Positions 1 to 5,131 of a stretch of DNA of 6,580 nucleotides are shown here, one piece after another (within the stretch, counting starts at the first letter, position 1; every line of letters begins with the position of its first letter). The notes beneath the pieces are model-generated. The model saw only the letters and a list, made by a program, of their open reading frames with translations, was not told the origin of the DNA and made no database searches. The stretch spans positions 1 to 6,580 of the forward strand of contig JAKLQT010000202.1 in assembly GCA_022013205.1 (NCBI GenBank), read 5' to 3'. Source of the DNA: Candidatus Omnitrophota bacterium (GTDB taxonomy: Bacteria > Omnitrophota > Gorgyraeia > B26-G9). The position numbers and the translations under genes are program-made.

Positions 1-105
1 GTACACTGTTTAAAGAAAATGTAGTGGAGAAAAACGGGGTTAAAAATCCGCAACCTATTGAAAATAAACAACTGTCTTTTTGAAACTGCGGAACTTGGGC
101 TAGGC

Positions 106-158
106 GGGGACTGCCAGCCGAGAATGAGCAAATGCAATTTCACCTAGCTGCTGTCCCC
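106..158. repeat. REP-like imperfect palindrome bounded by GGGGAC/GTCCCC
   Basis: GGGGAC at 106-111 and GTCCCC at 153-158 bound 53 bp. Inner matches are imperfect: GCCAGC against GCTGCT and AGCAAATGC against GCAATTTC-like sequence. The shape recalls dispersed palindromes seen in some candidate-phylum genomes. No transposase is nearby. Confidence 0.45.
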
Positions 159-289
159 CTATTTACCTGCTAAATAACTTTTTCTCCTTTCAAGTGATTA
201 CTTGATTCTCTATAACTACTTACTATTCCTGCCTTAACCGCCCCTTGCTTAATTCTATCTAGGGATTAGGGCCCCTGTACTGGATACAG

Positions 290-324
290 CAAATTTAAAA
301 ATAACCTCTTCGGGCTCCCGAAGA
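290..324 (-). terminator. Probable rho-independent terminator of the gvp operon
   Basis: On the minus strand, TCTTCGG-GAGC-CCGAAGA (324-307) forms a 7-bp stem with a 4-nt loop, followed a few bases later by a T-rich run, ATTTTTAAATTT. It lies about 55 nt after the last stop codon. The T-run starts some 6 nt from the stem, so it is not ideal. Confidence 0.55.
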
Positions 325-378
325 TAAACCAAAGCAAGCTGCTTCATTCGGGATAGACAATATAGGGAAATATTCGGA

Positions 379-1065
379 TTAGCCTTCGTTTATTTTTGCC
401 GTAAGACATCTGCCCAATTCATCAAGTTTGTCTTTATGTTTAGGATAAAAAGGAAGTAACCTTTGATATGCCCTAACCTTATACACATCTTTTATTTCTT
501 TGATCTGGATATCCTTTGGCAGCCATTTTTTTATATCGTGAAAGGCACCTATAAAGATAATCCCTTTTTCCCCATCAAGCAGGGTTTCATTTATTCTCTG
601 AACAATAAACTTGTCTCTTTTATTTAACAGCCTGTTTTTGATGAATTTATATTTTAAAAACGCGGCCAATTTCTGCGCCACAGATTTTGCGCTGGTTATG
701 GCCAGTATCCTATCGAGCTCTTCTTTAACTAAATTGAAGTCCTCGGTTCTCATTAAAACAGCGCCGCCTTTAAGAAGCCTTGCGATTAATTCATGATTTT
801 TACTTCCAGCCCTTACTCCTTCTTCAACTATTTTAGCGCCGGCCTCGCCCTGTGCGATCATTCCATCCTGATATATTTTCATTCCGGAGGCATCTAGCGA
901 AGCAAAATAATCTATGATAGCATCCCAGAAACTCTCGACAGTCCTAATGTGCCCTTCCCAGGCATCTTCTCCTAAATCCGTAATGCCTCTTTTAGTTACA
1001 TCTTTCGCTAAAGACCCGAGGTCCGCGCTGGTATGAATAATTGGAACATAGATAAGAGTTCGCAT
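379..1065 (-). CDS. Conserved hypothetical protein with TraB/GumN/ChaN-like motifs
   Basis: This 228-aa protein is not a canonical Gvp. The N-terminus RTLIYVPIIHTSAD places a His (H11) right after a hydrophobic strand. Near the C-terminus, NKRDKFIVQRINETLLDGEKG leads into IIFIGAFHDI with H176. This resembles the TraB/GumN/EreA-ChaN superfamily, in which an R-D/N helix is followed by a strand ending in GxxH, and a first strand also ends in His. That assignment is inference from pattern, and a plain unknown family is equally possible. The middle is helical and charged, with no membrane segment or signal peptide. ATG 1065 has only a weak upstream purine stretch and starts 13 nt after gvpJ, so it is probably read as the last gene of the unit. 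A probable terminator follows. Confidence 0.7.
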   Translation of the reverse strand: MRTLIYVPIIHTSADLGSLAKDVTKRGITDLGEDAWEGHIRTVESFWDAIIDYFASLDASGMKIYQDGMIAQGEAGAKIVEEGVRAGSKNHELIARLLKGGAVLMRTEDFNLVKEELDRILAITSAKSVAQKLAAFLKYKFIKNRLLNKRDKFIVQRINETLLDGEKGIIFIGAFHDIKKWLPKDIQIKEIKDVYKVRAYQRLLPFYPKHKDKLDELGRCLTAKINEG

Positions 1066-1078
1066 CCACTTATTTTCT

Positions 1079-1384
1079 TTATTTCACCTTAATTTTTGCT
1101 TCTAAACGTTCTAATCGTTTTTTAAGCGCGGCATTCTCTTTTTCTATCTCTGTTTGCTTTGCCTTAGTAGATAAATAGGAATCCTGCTGCCACCAGTTTA
1201 TGCCCATTTGCATTGCCTTATCTACGGAAGCAACTAATAACCTTATCTTAATATTCAGCAGGTCAATATCCGCGATTTGAATCCGGATGTCTCCGGCAAT
1301 CACGATTCCCTTGTCTAAGACCCTCTCTAAAATATCCGCGAGATTGGTCGCGTTTGTAGCATGCATCATTTTTTGCTCTTCCAT
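1079..1384 (-). CDS. gvpJ: Gas vesicle protein GvpJ (GvpA superfamily with coiled-coil tail)
   Basis: This 101-aa protein has the GvpA-superfamily core LADILERVLDKGIVIAGDIRIQIADIDLL (split at about residues 15-43), then KIRLLVASVDKAMQMGINWWQQD. The GDI, IKIRL and MGxxWW features are those of bacterial GvpJ. The last 30 residues form a heptad-like coiled coil (EIEKENAALKKRLERLEAKIK), also seen in Bacillus-type GvpJ. GvpJ is a minor shell-related protein thought to act at the tips or during nucleation. ATG 1384 has GGAGG 7 nt upstream, inside the end of the preceding gene. The stop lies 13 nt before the next ATG. Confidence 0.87.
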   Translation of the reverse strand: MEEQKMMHATNATNLADILERVLDKGIVIAGDIRIQIADIDLLNIKIRLLVASVDKAMQMGINWWQQDSYLSTKAKQTEIEKENAALKKRLERLEAKIKVK

Positions 1385-1653
1385 AAACTTCCCTCCTTCT
1401 GCTTCACCTTTATAATCAAATTTGCCGTTTTTTTGCGTAAATTCGCGATGAAATTACAATTATTGCAATCTAAACTTTTACTATCAAATAGCGGGCAGGA
1501 GAGAATCTCTTCCGCCTCCTGGTGCAGCTCTTGGGCAAATCTTGCTTTTTCCCGGACGTCCTTAGCCTGATTTATCCGATCAATAATCCCCTGCATTATT
1601 TGCTCTTGTTCTTGAAATTTTAAGCAGTCTATATTTATTTCTTTTCCACACAT
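1366..1653 (-). CDS. Small cysteine-containing hypothetical protein
   Basis: I do not recognise this 95-aa protein. It has five cysteines: C2 and C10 near the N-terminus, and C53, C63 and C66 in a C-x9-C-x2-C cluster (CPLFDSKSLDCNNC). Between them is a charged helical region (residues 12-50), and after them a basic helix NLRKKTANLIIKVKQKE. The cysteine spacing suggests a small metal-binding module, but this is inference. There is no signal peptide or membrane segment. ATG 1653 is backed by GGGGAGGGG 3 nt upstream. The C-terminal codons overlap gvpJ by 19 nt and contain the gvpJ Shine-Dalgarno, so it is translationally tied to gvpJ. Its place inside the gvp operon makes it a candidate accessory factor. 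It does not resemble any canonical Gvp I know. Confidence 0.75.
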   Translation of the reverse strand: MCGKEINIDCLKFQEQEQIMQGIIDRINQAKDVREKARFAQELHQEAEEILSCPLFDSKSLDCNNCNFIANLRKKTANLIIKVKQKEGSLWKSKK

Positions 1654-1782
1654 GTTCCCCTCCCCTGAGAGCTCCTGGTATTGTCAAAAATCTACCCTTT
1701 ATTTTTATATAACCTCTGTATTTTTAAGGGTTTTTGGGAAATTTACCTCCCTCCCCTAAAAATATAAACAAATAAAACATTC

Positions 1783-1809
1783 ACCACAGAGCACACAGAG
1801 TTCACAGAG
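1783..1809 (+). repeat. NNCACAGAG triple repeat, left arm
   Basis: Three 9-nt units, ACCACAGAG, CACACAGAG and TTCACAGAG, lie tandemly 5 nt beyond the 3' end of the GxxExxY gene. They are in inverted orientation to the matching array at 2186-2212. Confidence 0.8.
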
Positions 1810-1814
1810 AAAAA

Positions 1815-2186
1815 CTAAAGCATAAATCGTTCTATTCCGTTTTTTAATAATTTTACATTAAAGTTAATAAGCAAACCAACTTTTATCTTGGCTAATTTCA
1901 TATAAGTCAGAAGCTGGGCTTTATGAATATCAGCTACTTCTTCAACGCTTTTTAATTCAAGAATCAGGCTTTCTTCTATTAACATATCGATTCGATAACC
2001 ACAGTCAAGATGAACGCCTTTGTACTCTACCGGTAAGGAAACTTGAATTTTAAAGTTTATACCTGATAGGCTTAACTCTCTGGCAAAGCATTGTTCATAA
2101 GTTGATTCCAATAATCCCGGTCCCAACGTTTTATGAACCTCTATCGCGCAACCGATAACTTTTTCCGTTAATTCATTGATCTTCAC
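1815..2186 (-). CDS. GxxExxY family protein (PD-(D/E)XK nuclease-like)
   Basis: This 123-aa protein carries the signature G24-LL-E27-ST-Y30, preceded by AIEVHKTLGPG. The PD-(D/E)XK-like core follows: D67 in YRID, E77-L-K79 in LILELKS, and Q91 in QLLTY, then VGLLINFNV (103-111). Length and layout are normal for the GxxExxY family (PDDEXK_3-type). A nuclease fold is inferred from these residues; the biological role of the family is not established. The start is GTG at 2186, which fits the usual family N-terminus, although no clear Shine-Dalgarno is seen because the upstream bases are the NNCACAGAG array. It is unrelated to gas vesicles and sits inside an inserted element, so it is best read as a hitchhiker. 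It may be transcribed by read-through from the gvp operon. Confidence 0.88.
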   Translation of the reverse strand: MKINELTEKVIGCAIEVHKTLGPGLLESTYEQCFARELSLSGINFKIQVSLPVEYKGVHLDCGYRIDMLIEESLILELKSVEEVADIHKAQLLTYMKLAKIKVGLLINFNVKLLKNGIERFML

Positions 2187-2212
2187 TCTGTGCCCTCTGT
2201 GAACTCTGTGGT
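2186..2212 (-). repeat. NNCACAGAG triple repeat, right arm
   Basis: On the minus strand three 9-nt units, ACCACAGAG, TTCACAGAG and GGCACAGAG, run directly into the GTG start of the GxxExxY gene. With the left arm (1783-1809) they form inverted flanks around that gene. Confidence 0.8.
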
Positions 2213-2273
2213 AAATTCTTTCATTTTATTTTTGACACTACCGAGCTCCTCTCTTAGCTCTATAAGGTGATAC

Positions 2274-2281
2274 CCTCCTTC
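2274..2281 (-). promoter_or_regulatory. Orphan Shine-Dalgarno sequence after gvpK
   Basis: A near-ideal AAGGAGGG begins within the gvpK stop region and is followed by TATCACCTTATAG, with no ATG, GTG or TTG at 5-12 nt. It may be the relic of a gene start lost or displaced in this junction, or may occur by chance. Confidence 0.35.
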
Positions 2282-2621
2282 ACATCAAATCTCCGAAGGG
2301 GCCTAAATTTATATTGAGTTCTTCATCTTTAAGCCCGAAGACCCCTTTTAACTCCTGCATTTTATTTTCTAACTTCATCAAGGTTTCACCTACTCGTTCT
2401 ATCTCTTCCTCCGTCAAAGAGCCCGCGTCTATTCTTCGCATCGCCTGTTTTTCCAGCAATTTTCTAATCAACTCTATCAGTGTAAGAACGAGTTTTGCCA
2501 GGCCTTTTTCCACATTCCGCGGGTTCGCGTCAATCCTTTTGGGAAGAGCCCCTTGTATTTTCTCCATTTCTTCAATAAACAATTCAGGAGAATCTGTTTC
2601 TACGCGTTTGTTTACGCTCAT
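2280..2621 (-). CDS. gvpK: Gas vesicle protein GvpK
   Basis: This 113-aa protein is a clear GvpK: VEKGLAKLVLTLIELIRKLLEKQAMRRIDAGSL in separable blocks (about residues 37-70), then EEEIERVGETLMKLE and the diagnostic C-terminus FGL..EELNINLGPFGDL. GvpK is a small helical accessory protein needed for normal vesicle assembly. An N-terminal extension of about 35 residues precedes the core. ATG 2621 overlaps the upstream gvpF/L stop, with AAGGAAAG about 12 nt upstream in that gene, so coupling by reinitiation is likely. Directly after the stop lies an AAGGAGGG with no start codon at usable distance, followed by the inserted GxxExxY element. In B. megaterium gvpJ follows gvpK directly; here an element and one extra gene separate them. 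Confidence 0.93.
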   Translation of the reverse strand: MSVNKRVETDSPELFIEEMEKIQGALPKRIDANPRNVEKGLAKLVLTLIELIRKLLEKQAMRRIDAGSLTEEEIERVGETLMKLENKMQELKGVFGLKDEELNINLGPFGDLM

Positions 2622-3397
2622 ATCACACCACTTTCCTTCAGGCTTTCTTTCAACGCCTCCCTAAAGATATCTGTATCTTTGGTCAGGACAATAAAATTAT
2701 AAGGCGCCCAGGGGCCGCTTAAAAGAAATTTAAGGTCAATAAGAGTTACCCTTGCGCGCTCAAATGCTTCTTTAAACTCATTTTGCCTTTCTTTTTCCAC
2801 CAGATAAGCCGCGCTCAAGAGGAGATTTTTGCTCTTCAGTTTTTCCAGTTTCTTTTCCATAACAAATTTATTAAAGAAATTGTCAATAATCGCGATACAC
2901 GTATCCGCCTCTTCCTGAAATTCTTTATCTATTTTATGCTTTTCGAATTTTTCTTTTACAAAACTTTGTATTGCCGAACGCTCCGGTAAGGATACCGCCG
3001 CGCTGTTTTTTTCAAAGGCCGCGATTATGCGTTTTTTTATTGTTTCGCCGGGCCAGATAACCTTTACCCCAAACTCTAACTTGTTGCGCAGTCTGTCTAA
3101 ATTATCTTTAAAATCGCGGTAATGCTTTTTCATCATCAAAAGGATATCTTCTTCCCGGTTAAATTGCGTAAGAAATCTCATGGGCAGGACCGTAAAATTT
3201 TCCATCAGCCTTTCCACCACTTCTTCGTGCTTTAAAACATGCTCCGGGGTTATACCCTGAATCTGTTCGCTAAGCCCGCTTACGATTATTCCGATATCAC
3301 GGTAAGGGATATTATAAATTCCTGCTCCTCCTAAGCCATTGATGGAGTTACTTATCTCGCTATTAGAATCTATTATCGCGTAGGCATATATCTTCAC
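2618..3397 (-). CDS. Gas vesicle protein GvpF/GvpL (third paralogue)
   Basis: This 259-aa protein is a third GvpF/L family member. It has N-terminal strand MKIYAYAII, the motif ENFTVLPMRFLTQF (about residues 67-80), the EFGVKVIWPG strand, a long Lys/Glu-rich helical centre, SKNLLLSAAYLVEKERQNEF, and the C-terminal GPWAPYNFIVL. It has neither of the palindromic inserts seen in the other two copies and so serves as an internal reference. The start is GTG at 3397, supported by AAGGAG 7 nt upstream and by the family N-terminus starting at residue 2. The stop TGA overlaps the gvpK ATG (ATGA). The position between gvpS and gvpK is not part of the standard Bacillus order. Expansion of GvpF/L proteins occurs in other gas vesicle clusters, where the paralogues are thought to interact with each other and with GvpA. 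Confidence 0.87.
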   Translation of the reverse strand: MKIYAYAIIDSNSEISNSINGLGGAGIYNIPYRDIGIIVSGLSEQIQGITPEHVLKHEEVVERLMENFTVLPMRFLTQFNREEDILLMMKKHYRDFKDNLDRLRNKLEFGVKVIWPGETIKKRIIAAFEKNSAAVSLPERSAIQSFVKEKFEKHKIDKEFQEEADTCIAIIDNFFNKFVMEKKLEKLKSKNLLLSAAYLVEKERQNEFKEAFERARVTLIDLKFLLSGPWAPYNFIVLTKDTDIFREALKESLKESGVI

Positions 3398-3428
3398 CCT
3401 TCGACTCCTTCCAGCCGCTCACGTTCTG

Positions 3429-3644
3429 TCAAGCCGCCTCTTCTTCGGCACCGGCAAACGGCGCTCCTCTCAAGCGTTCCATGGTCTCAACGGAACTGAC
3501 CAGAACCTTCAATCCGACATATATAAGGTCCACGTCTGCCAGAGAAATAACGATATCTCCGGATATAACCACGCCTTTGTCTAAAACCCTGTCTAAAATT
3601 TCCAAAAGAGTTACTTCTTTGGATTTTGTAATAACGTCCTGCAT
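3429..3644 (-). CDS. gvpS: Gas vesicle shell-family protein GvpS (GvpA/J/M superfamily)
   Basis: This 71-aa protein is a small member of the GvpA superfamily: helix LLEILDRVLDKGVV, strand ISGDIVISLADVDLIYVGLKVLV and helix SSVETMERL. The GDI after the first helix and DLIYVGLKVLVSSVET match the GvpS type of Bacillus clusters rather than the major shell GvpA, which usually has DAWVRVSLVGIEL. It lacks the long C-terminal extension seen in some GvpS proteins and ends in an acidic Ala/Glu tail. It is probably a minor shell or tip protein. ATG 3644 abuts the upstream TAG, with GAGAAGG about 7 nt before it, so translation is coupled to gvpL. The next gene starts 31 nt downstream. GvpJ is the alternative assignment, but a better GvpJ lies at 1079-1384. 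Confidence 0.8.
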   Translation of the reverse strand: MQDVITKSKEVTLLEILDRVLDKGVVISGDIVISLADVDLIYVGLKVLVSSVETMERLRGAPFAGAEEEAA

Positions 3645-4478
3645 CTATGCCTTCTCTATCGTAGTGAAATTATACGGCGGCCAGGGGCCGGTGCAATCAA
3701 AAGATAACCCCCACCCGGCATATAGCGCCTTAATCTCTTTTACTGCATCCGCTAAATCCGCTGCTTTATTTTTATTGATTAAAAAAACGGCGTTTAAAAT
3801 CATCTCATCTTTTCTTTCTGTTACTTCTTTGGGTAATAATTTATTGATGCCAGATGAAATGCTGTATTGCCTCAGCCTTTCGAAACTATCCTGTCCGGAT
3901 TCATTGAGCTTTTTATTTACAATTGTATTTAGTAATTCTGCTTTTTTCTTTTTTAGAATAAAGGCCTTGCCCGGCAAAGCCGCGCTGATCTGCCGGTCTA
4001 AATCCAGGAGTTCTTTATCCTTTTGAATAAGATTTTCTTTTAATTTATCTCCATCACAATAAATCTTCAGCCCCCATTCTTCTTTGCCTTCCAGCCACTT
4101 CAGGGTATCTTTAAATTCCCCCTTATGTTTTTTAAGCATTGCCTTTAGATTTTCTTCACTATGGAACAACGTCCCGAGTTTAAAGGGAATCACGCAGGCC
4201 TGCCTGCGCCGTGCCCGCGGCAGGCAGGAGTTTTTTATCACCGCTTCTATTACCTTTTCGTGATTGCATGCCTTTGTCTTAATCCACTCTAAATCAGCCA
4301 GATTTTTCTTCAGGTTTTTCTCGCTAAACTCATCCGGGGAAACTCTGCTGAAGACTGGATAAAGGCCCTGGTAAGAGATAAAACATACGTTATCAACTAA
4401 ACCTTCCGCCTCATTTAGTTTTGGTTTTTCAGCACTAACACAATATAGATAGATAAGGCTTTCACCGCGCGATTTCAT
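3645..4478 (-). CDS. gvpL: Gas vesicle protein GvpL/GvpF (second paralogue)
   Basis: The 277-aa protein has the GvpF/L hallmarks: N-terminal strand LIYLYCVS (residues 8-15), a diverged VIPFKLGTLF motif (96-105) in place of VLPxRFGT, EEWGLKIY, a central basic helical region, a late segment DEMILNAVFLINK, and the C-terminal signature GPWPPYNF. ATG 4478 is preferred over ATG 4544: AAGGA lies about 8 nt before it, the conserved strand begins at residue 8, and the longer form would overlap gvpO by 26 nt. Residues 85-94 (CLPRARRRQA) are encoded by a palindromic GC-rich insert. Removing exactly these ten codons restores alignment with the MENFTVLPM and MKAYTVLPV stretches of the other two paralogues. 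The TAG stop directly abuts the gvpS ATG. The symbol gvpL is assigned by order (F-G-...-L-S), not by a sharp sequence distinction from gvpF. Confidence 0.87.
   Translation of the reverse strand: MKSRGESLIYLYCVSAEKPKLNEAEGLVDNVCFISYQGLYPVFSRVSPDEFSEKNLKKNLADLEWIKTKACNHEKVIEAVIKNSCLPRARRRQACVIPFKLGTLFHSEENLKAMLKKHKGEFKDTLKWLEGKEEWGLKIYCDGDKLKENLIQKDKELLDLDRQISAALPGKAFILKKKKAELLNTIVNKKLNESGQDSFERLRQYSISSGINKLLPKEVTERKDEMILNAVFLINKNKAADLADAVKEIKALYAGWGLSFDCTGPWPPYNFTTIEKA
4193..4228. repeat. GC-rich palindromic insert inside gvpL
   Basis: CCTGCCTGC (4199-4207) and GCAGGCAGG (4220-4228) form a perfect 9-bp inverted repeat around a 12-nt GC-rich centre. An overlapping smaller palindrome, CGCAGG-CCTG-CCTGCG, covers 4193-4208. 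In the minus-strand reading frame about 30 bp encode ten extra residues immediately before the conserved VIPFKLGT motif. The pentamer CCTGC occurs at both edges of the insert, although the palindrome itself is built of that unit. Confidence 0.75.
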
Positions 4479-4518
4479 ATTACATATCCTTAATAAATTA
4501 TTCCGGCCGGCTATAACA

Positions 4519-4764
4519 CTAGTCCCTGCGCCCATAAGATTCAACTTTCAGGCTGCCATTCAATTTAACTTCATAGAAATTCCGATCCTGTACCTTAGTG
4601 GACAACCCCAGGGCTTTTATAAAAGAACTTTCTTCATAAACCTCTGCCTCAGTCTCCCAGCCTTCATCAGACTTGGTCACTTTAGTAACCTTTACGTCTT
4701 TTACATTAAGTGTCCGCCTGAGGAATTCAGTTACTGTTTTTCCAACTTGTATTATATCAGCCAT
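4519..4764 (-). CDS. gvpO: Gas vesicle protein GvpO
   Basis: This 81-aa protein fits the GvpO family known from haloarchaea and actinobacteria. The C-terminal half contains the pattern GW.....V.E (EGWETEAEVYE, about residues 34-44), then YEVKLNG-SLKVESYGRRD at the end, matching the family's YEV.LD..G.l..Y.R. The N-terminal half is a helix (TVTEFLRRTL) followed by a Lys/Val-rich strand. GvpO is needed for gas vesicle formation in haloarchaea; the exact mechanism is not settled. ATG 4764 has a strong Shine-Dalgarno AAGGAGGGG 5 nt upstream. It sits after the double-hairpin spacer and 40 nt before the second gvpF/L ATG. Bacillus-type clusters usually lack gvpO, so this is a mixed set. Confidence 0.8.
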   Translation of the reverse strand: MADIIQVGKTVTEFLRRTLNVKDVKVTKVTKSDEGWETEAEVYEESSFIKALGLSTKVQDRNFYEVKLNGSLKVESYGRRD

Positions 4765-4783
4765 CGCTACCCCTCCTTAATGA

Positions 4784-4828
4784 GCACATAACTTACGAAC
4801 ACCGCAGATGTGAGTAAGTTATAAGTGC
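4784..4828. repeat. Inverted repeat upstream of gvpO
   Basis: GCAC-ATAACTTAC (4784-4796) pairs with GTAAGTTAT-AA-GTGC (4814-4828), giving 13 bp with one 2-nt bulge around a 17-nt loop. It ends just upstream of the gvpO Shine-Dalgarno AAGGAGGGG (about 4778-4770). Folding of the transcript would leave that site free but adjacent, so a translational or stability effect is possible. A mobile-repeat origin is equally possible. Confidence 0.6.
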
Positions 4829-4834
4829 GAATTA

Positions 4835-4894
4835 ATTCCGCCGAGTGTGTCAAAATTATCGAAGAAAATTTTGGCACATCCTACGAGGCGGAAT
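4835..4894. repeat. Long imperfect hairpin over the gvpG 3' end
   Basis: Outer arms ATTCCGCC (4835-4842) and GGCGGAAT (4887-4894) pair perfectly over 8 bp. Inner arms TGTGTCAAAATT (4846-4857) and AATTTTGGCACA (4867-4878) pair over 12 positions with one G-U, closing a 9-nt loop. The 3' arm contains the gvpG stop codon. No T-run follows on the minus strand, so it does not look like a classical terminator. It could be a small palindromic element or an mRNA processing or stability structure between gvpG and gvpO. Confidence 0.65.
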
Positions 4895-5129
4895 CTACAT
4901 CTTCTTTGGCTTTTCTAACAGCATCCAACCGCTTTAAGATTTCTTTTTCCTGTTTATTGTATTCTTCTTCGCTTATTTCATCCATCTCAAAGCGCAGTTG
5001 TAATTGCATAAGTTTTTCTTTTATCAATCCTTCGTCGGAAAACTCCCTTTCCGCGACCTCGTTAATCTTTTTGCCAACCCAAATCACAAGATTCAACGGC
5101 GAAAGAAAGATATCATCGATTAAAAACAT
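4881..5129 (-). CDS. gvpG: Gas vesicle protein GvpG
   Basis: This 82-aa protein matches GvpG in length and layout. The N-terminal hydrophobic segment MFLIDDIFLSPLNLVIWVGK resembles the family pattern of a short hydrophobic start followed by P...GLVWxGxKI. A long charged amphipathic helix follows (about residues 22-76), including SEEEYNKQEKEILKRLD, typical of the GvpG coiled-coil tail. GvpG is an accessory protein reported to interact with GvpF/L and to be needed for vesicle assembly. Position after gvpF agrees with F-G order in other clusters. ATG 5129 is the first in-frame start and is preceded by GGAG within the heptad repeat. An out-of-frame ATG lies just upstream, inside the last heptad. 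The last codons and the TAG lie in one arm of a long imperfect hairpin (4835-4894). Confidence 0.88.
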   Translation of the reverse strand: MFLIDDIFLSPLNLVIWVGKKINEVAEREFSDEGLIKEKLMQLQLRFEMDEISEEEYNKQEKEILKRLDAVRKAKEDVDSAS

Positions 5130-5131
5130 CT

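Larger units (their letters stand above)
1..378. other. Non-coding tail downstream of the gene cluster
   Basis: I see no gene here on either strand. The stretch holds the probable terminator (290-324), the REP-like palindrome (106-158) and two minor short palindromes (CAAGT-GATT-ACTTG at 191-204 and CTGTA-CTGGA-TACAG at 275-289). No tRNA or convincing promoter was found. Confidence 0.6.
1669..2250. mobile_element. Transposon-like insertion (566 bp) with 15-bp TIRs and 8-bp target duplication, carrying a GxxExxY gene
   Basis: Direct repeats GAGCTCCT occur at 1669-1676 and 2243-2250. Immediately inside them are inverted termini GGTATTGTCAAAAAT (1677-1691) and ATTTTTGACACTACC (2228-2242), which match at 14 of 15 positions. 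This is the layout expected for transposition with an 8-bp target duplication, as known for families such as ISL3, IS6 and IS256. No transposase is inside; the only gene is the GxxExxY protein, so the element would be non-autonomous. The interior left part (1692-1782) is A+T-rich and non-coding. Removing the element and one repeat copy leaves a 52-nt spacer between gvpK and the next ATG, normal for an operon. Confidence 0.72.

Noticed and set aside
1700..1730. A+T-rich TATATAAAA as an outward promoter from the inserted element toward gvpJ
   Set aside because: No acceptable -35 box at 16-18 nt; the A+T-rich composition alone is not enough.
1783..2212. NNCACAGAG arrays as a CRISPR
   Set aside because: Units are 9 nt, tandem without spacers, only three per side, and in inverted orientation around a gene.
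2314..2664. 116-codon open frame on the plus strand
   Set aside because: It is antisense to gvpK and the third gvpF/L; the Ser/Phe-rich product is an antisense artefact.
3429..3644. gvpS as the major shell protein GvpA
   Set aside because: It has the GDI...DLIYVGLKVLVSSVET pattern of GvpS/J types and lacks the DAWVRVSLVGIEL-like segment of GvpA.
3481..4026. 181-codon open frame on the plus strand
   Set aside because: It lies antisense across gvpS and gvpL, both well supported, and its translation is Ser/Leu-rich with no recognisable family, as expected for an antisense shadow.
4479..4544. Longer gvpL start at ATG 4544
   Set aside because: It overlaps gvpO by 26 nt and adds 22 residues not seen in GvpF/L proteins; ATG 4478 has AAGGA at good distance.
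4814..4856. Possible promoter for gvpO (TTGACA in the hairpin arm and TATAAC downstream on the minus strand)
   Set aside because: The spacing between the two boxes is about 24 nt, too long for a standard sigma-70 promoter, and both boxes are explained by the inverted repeats.
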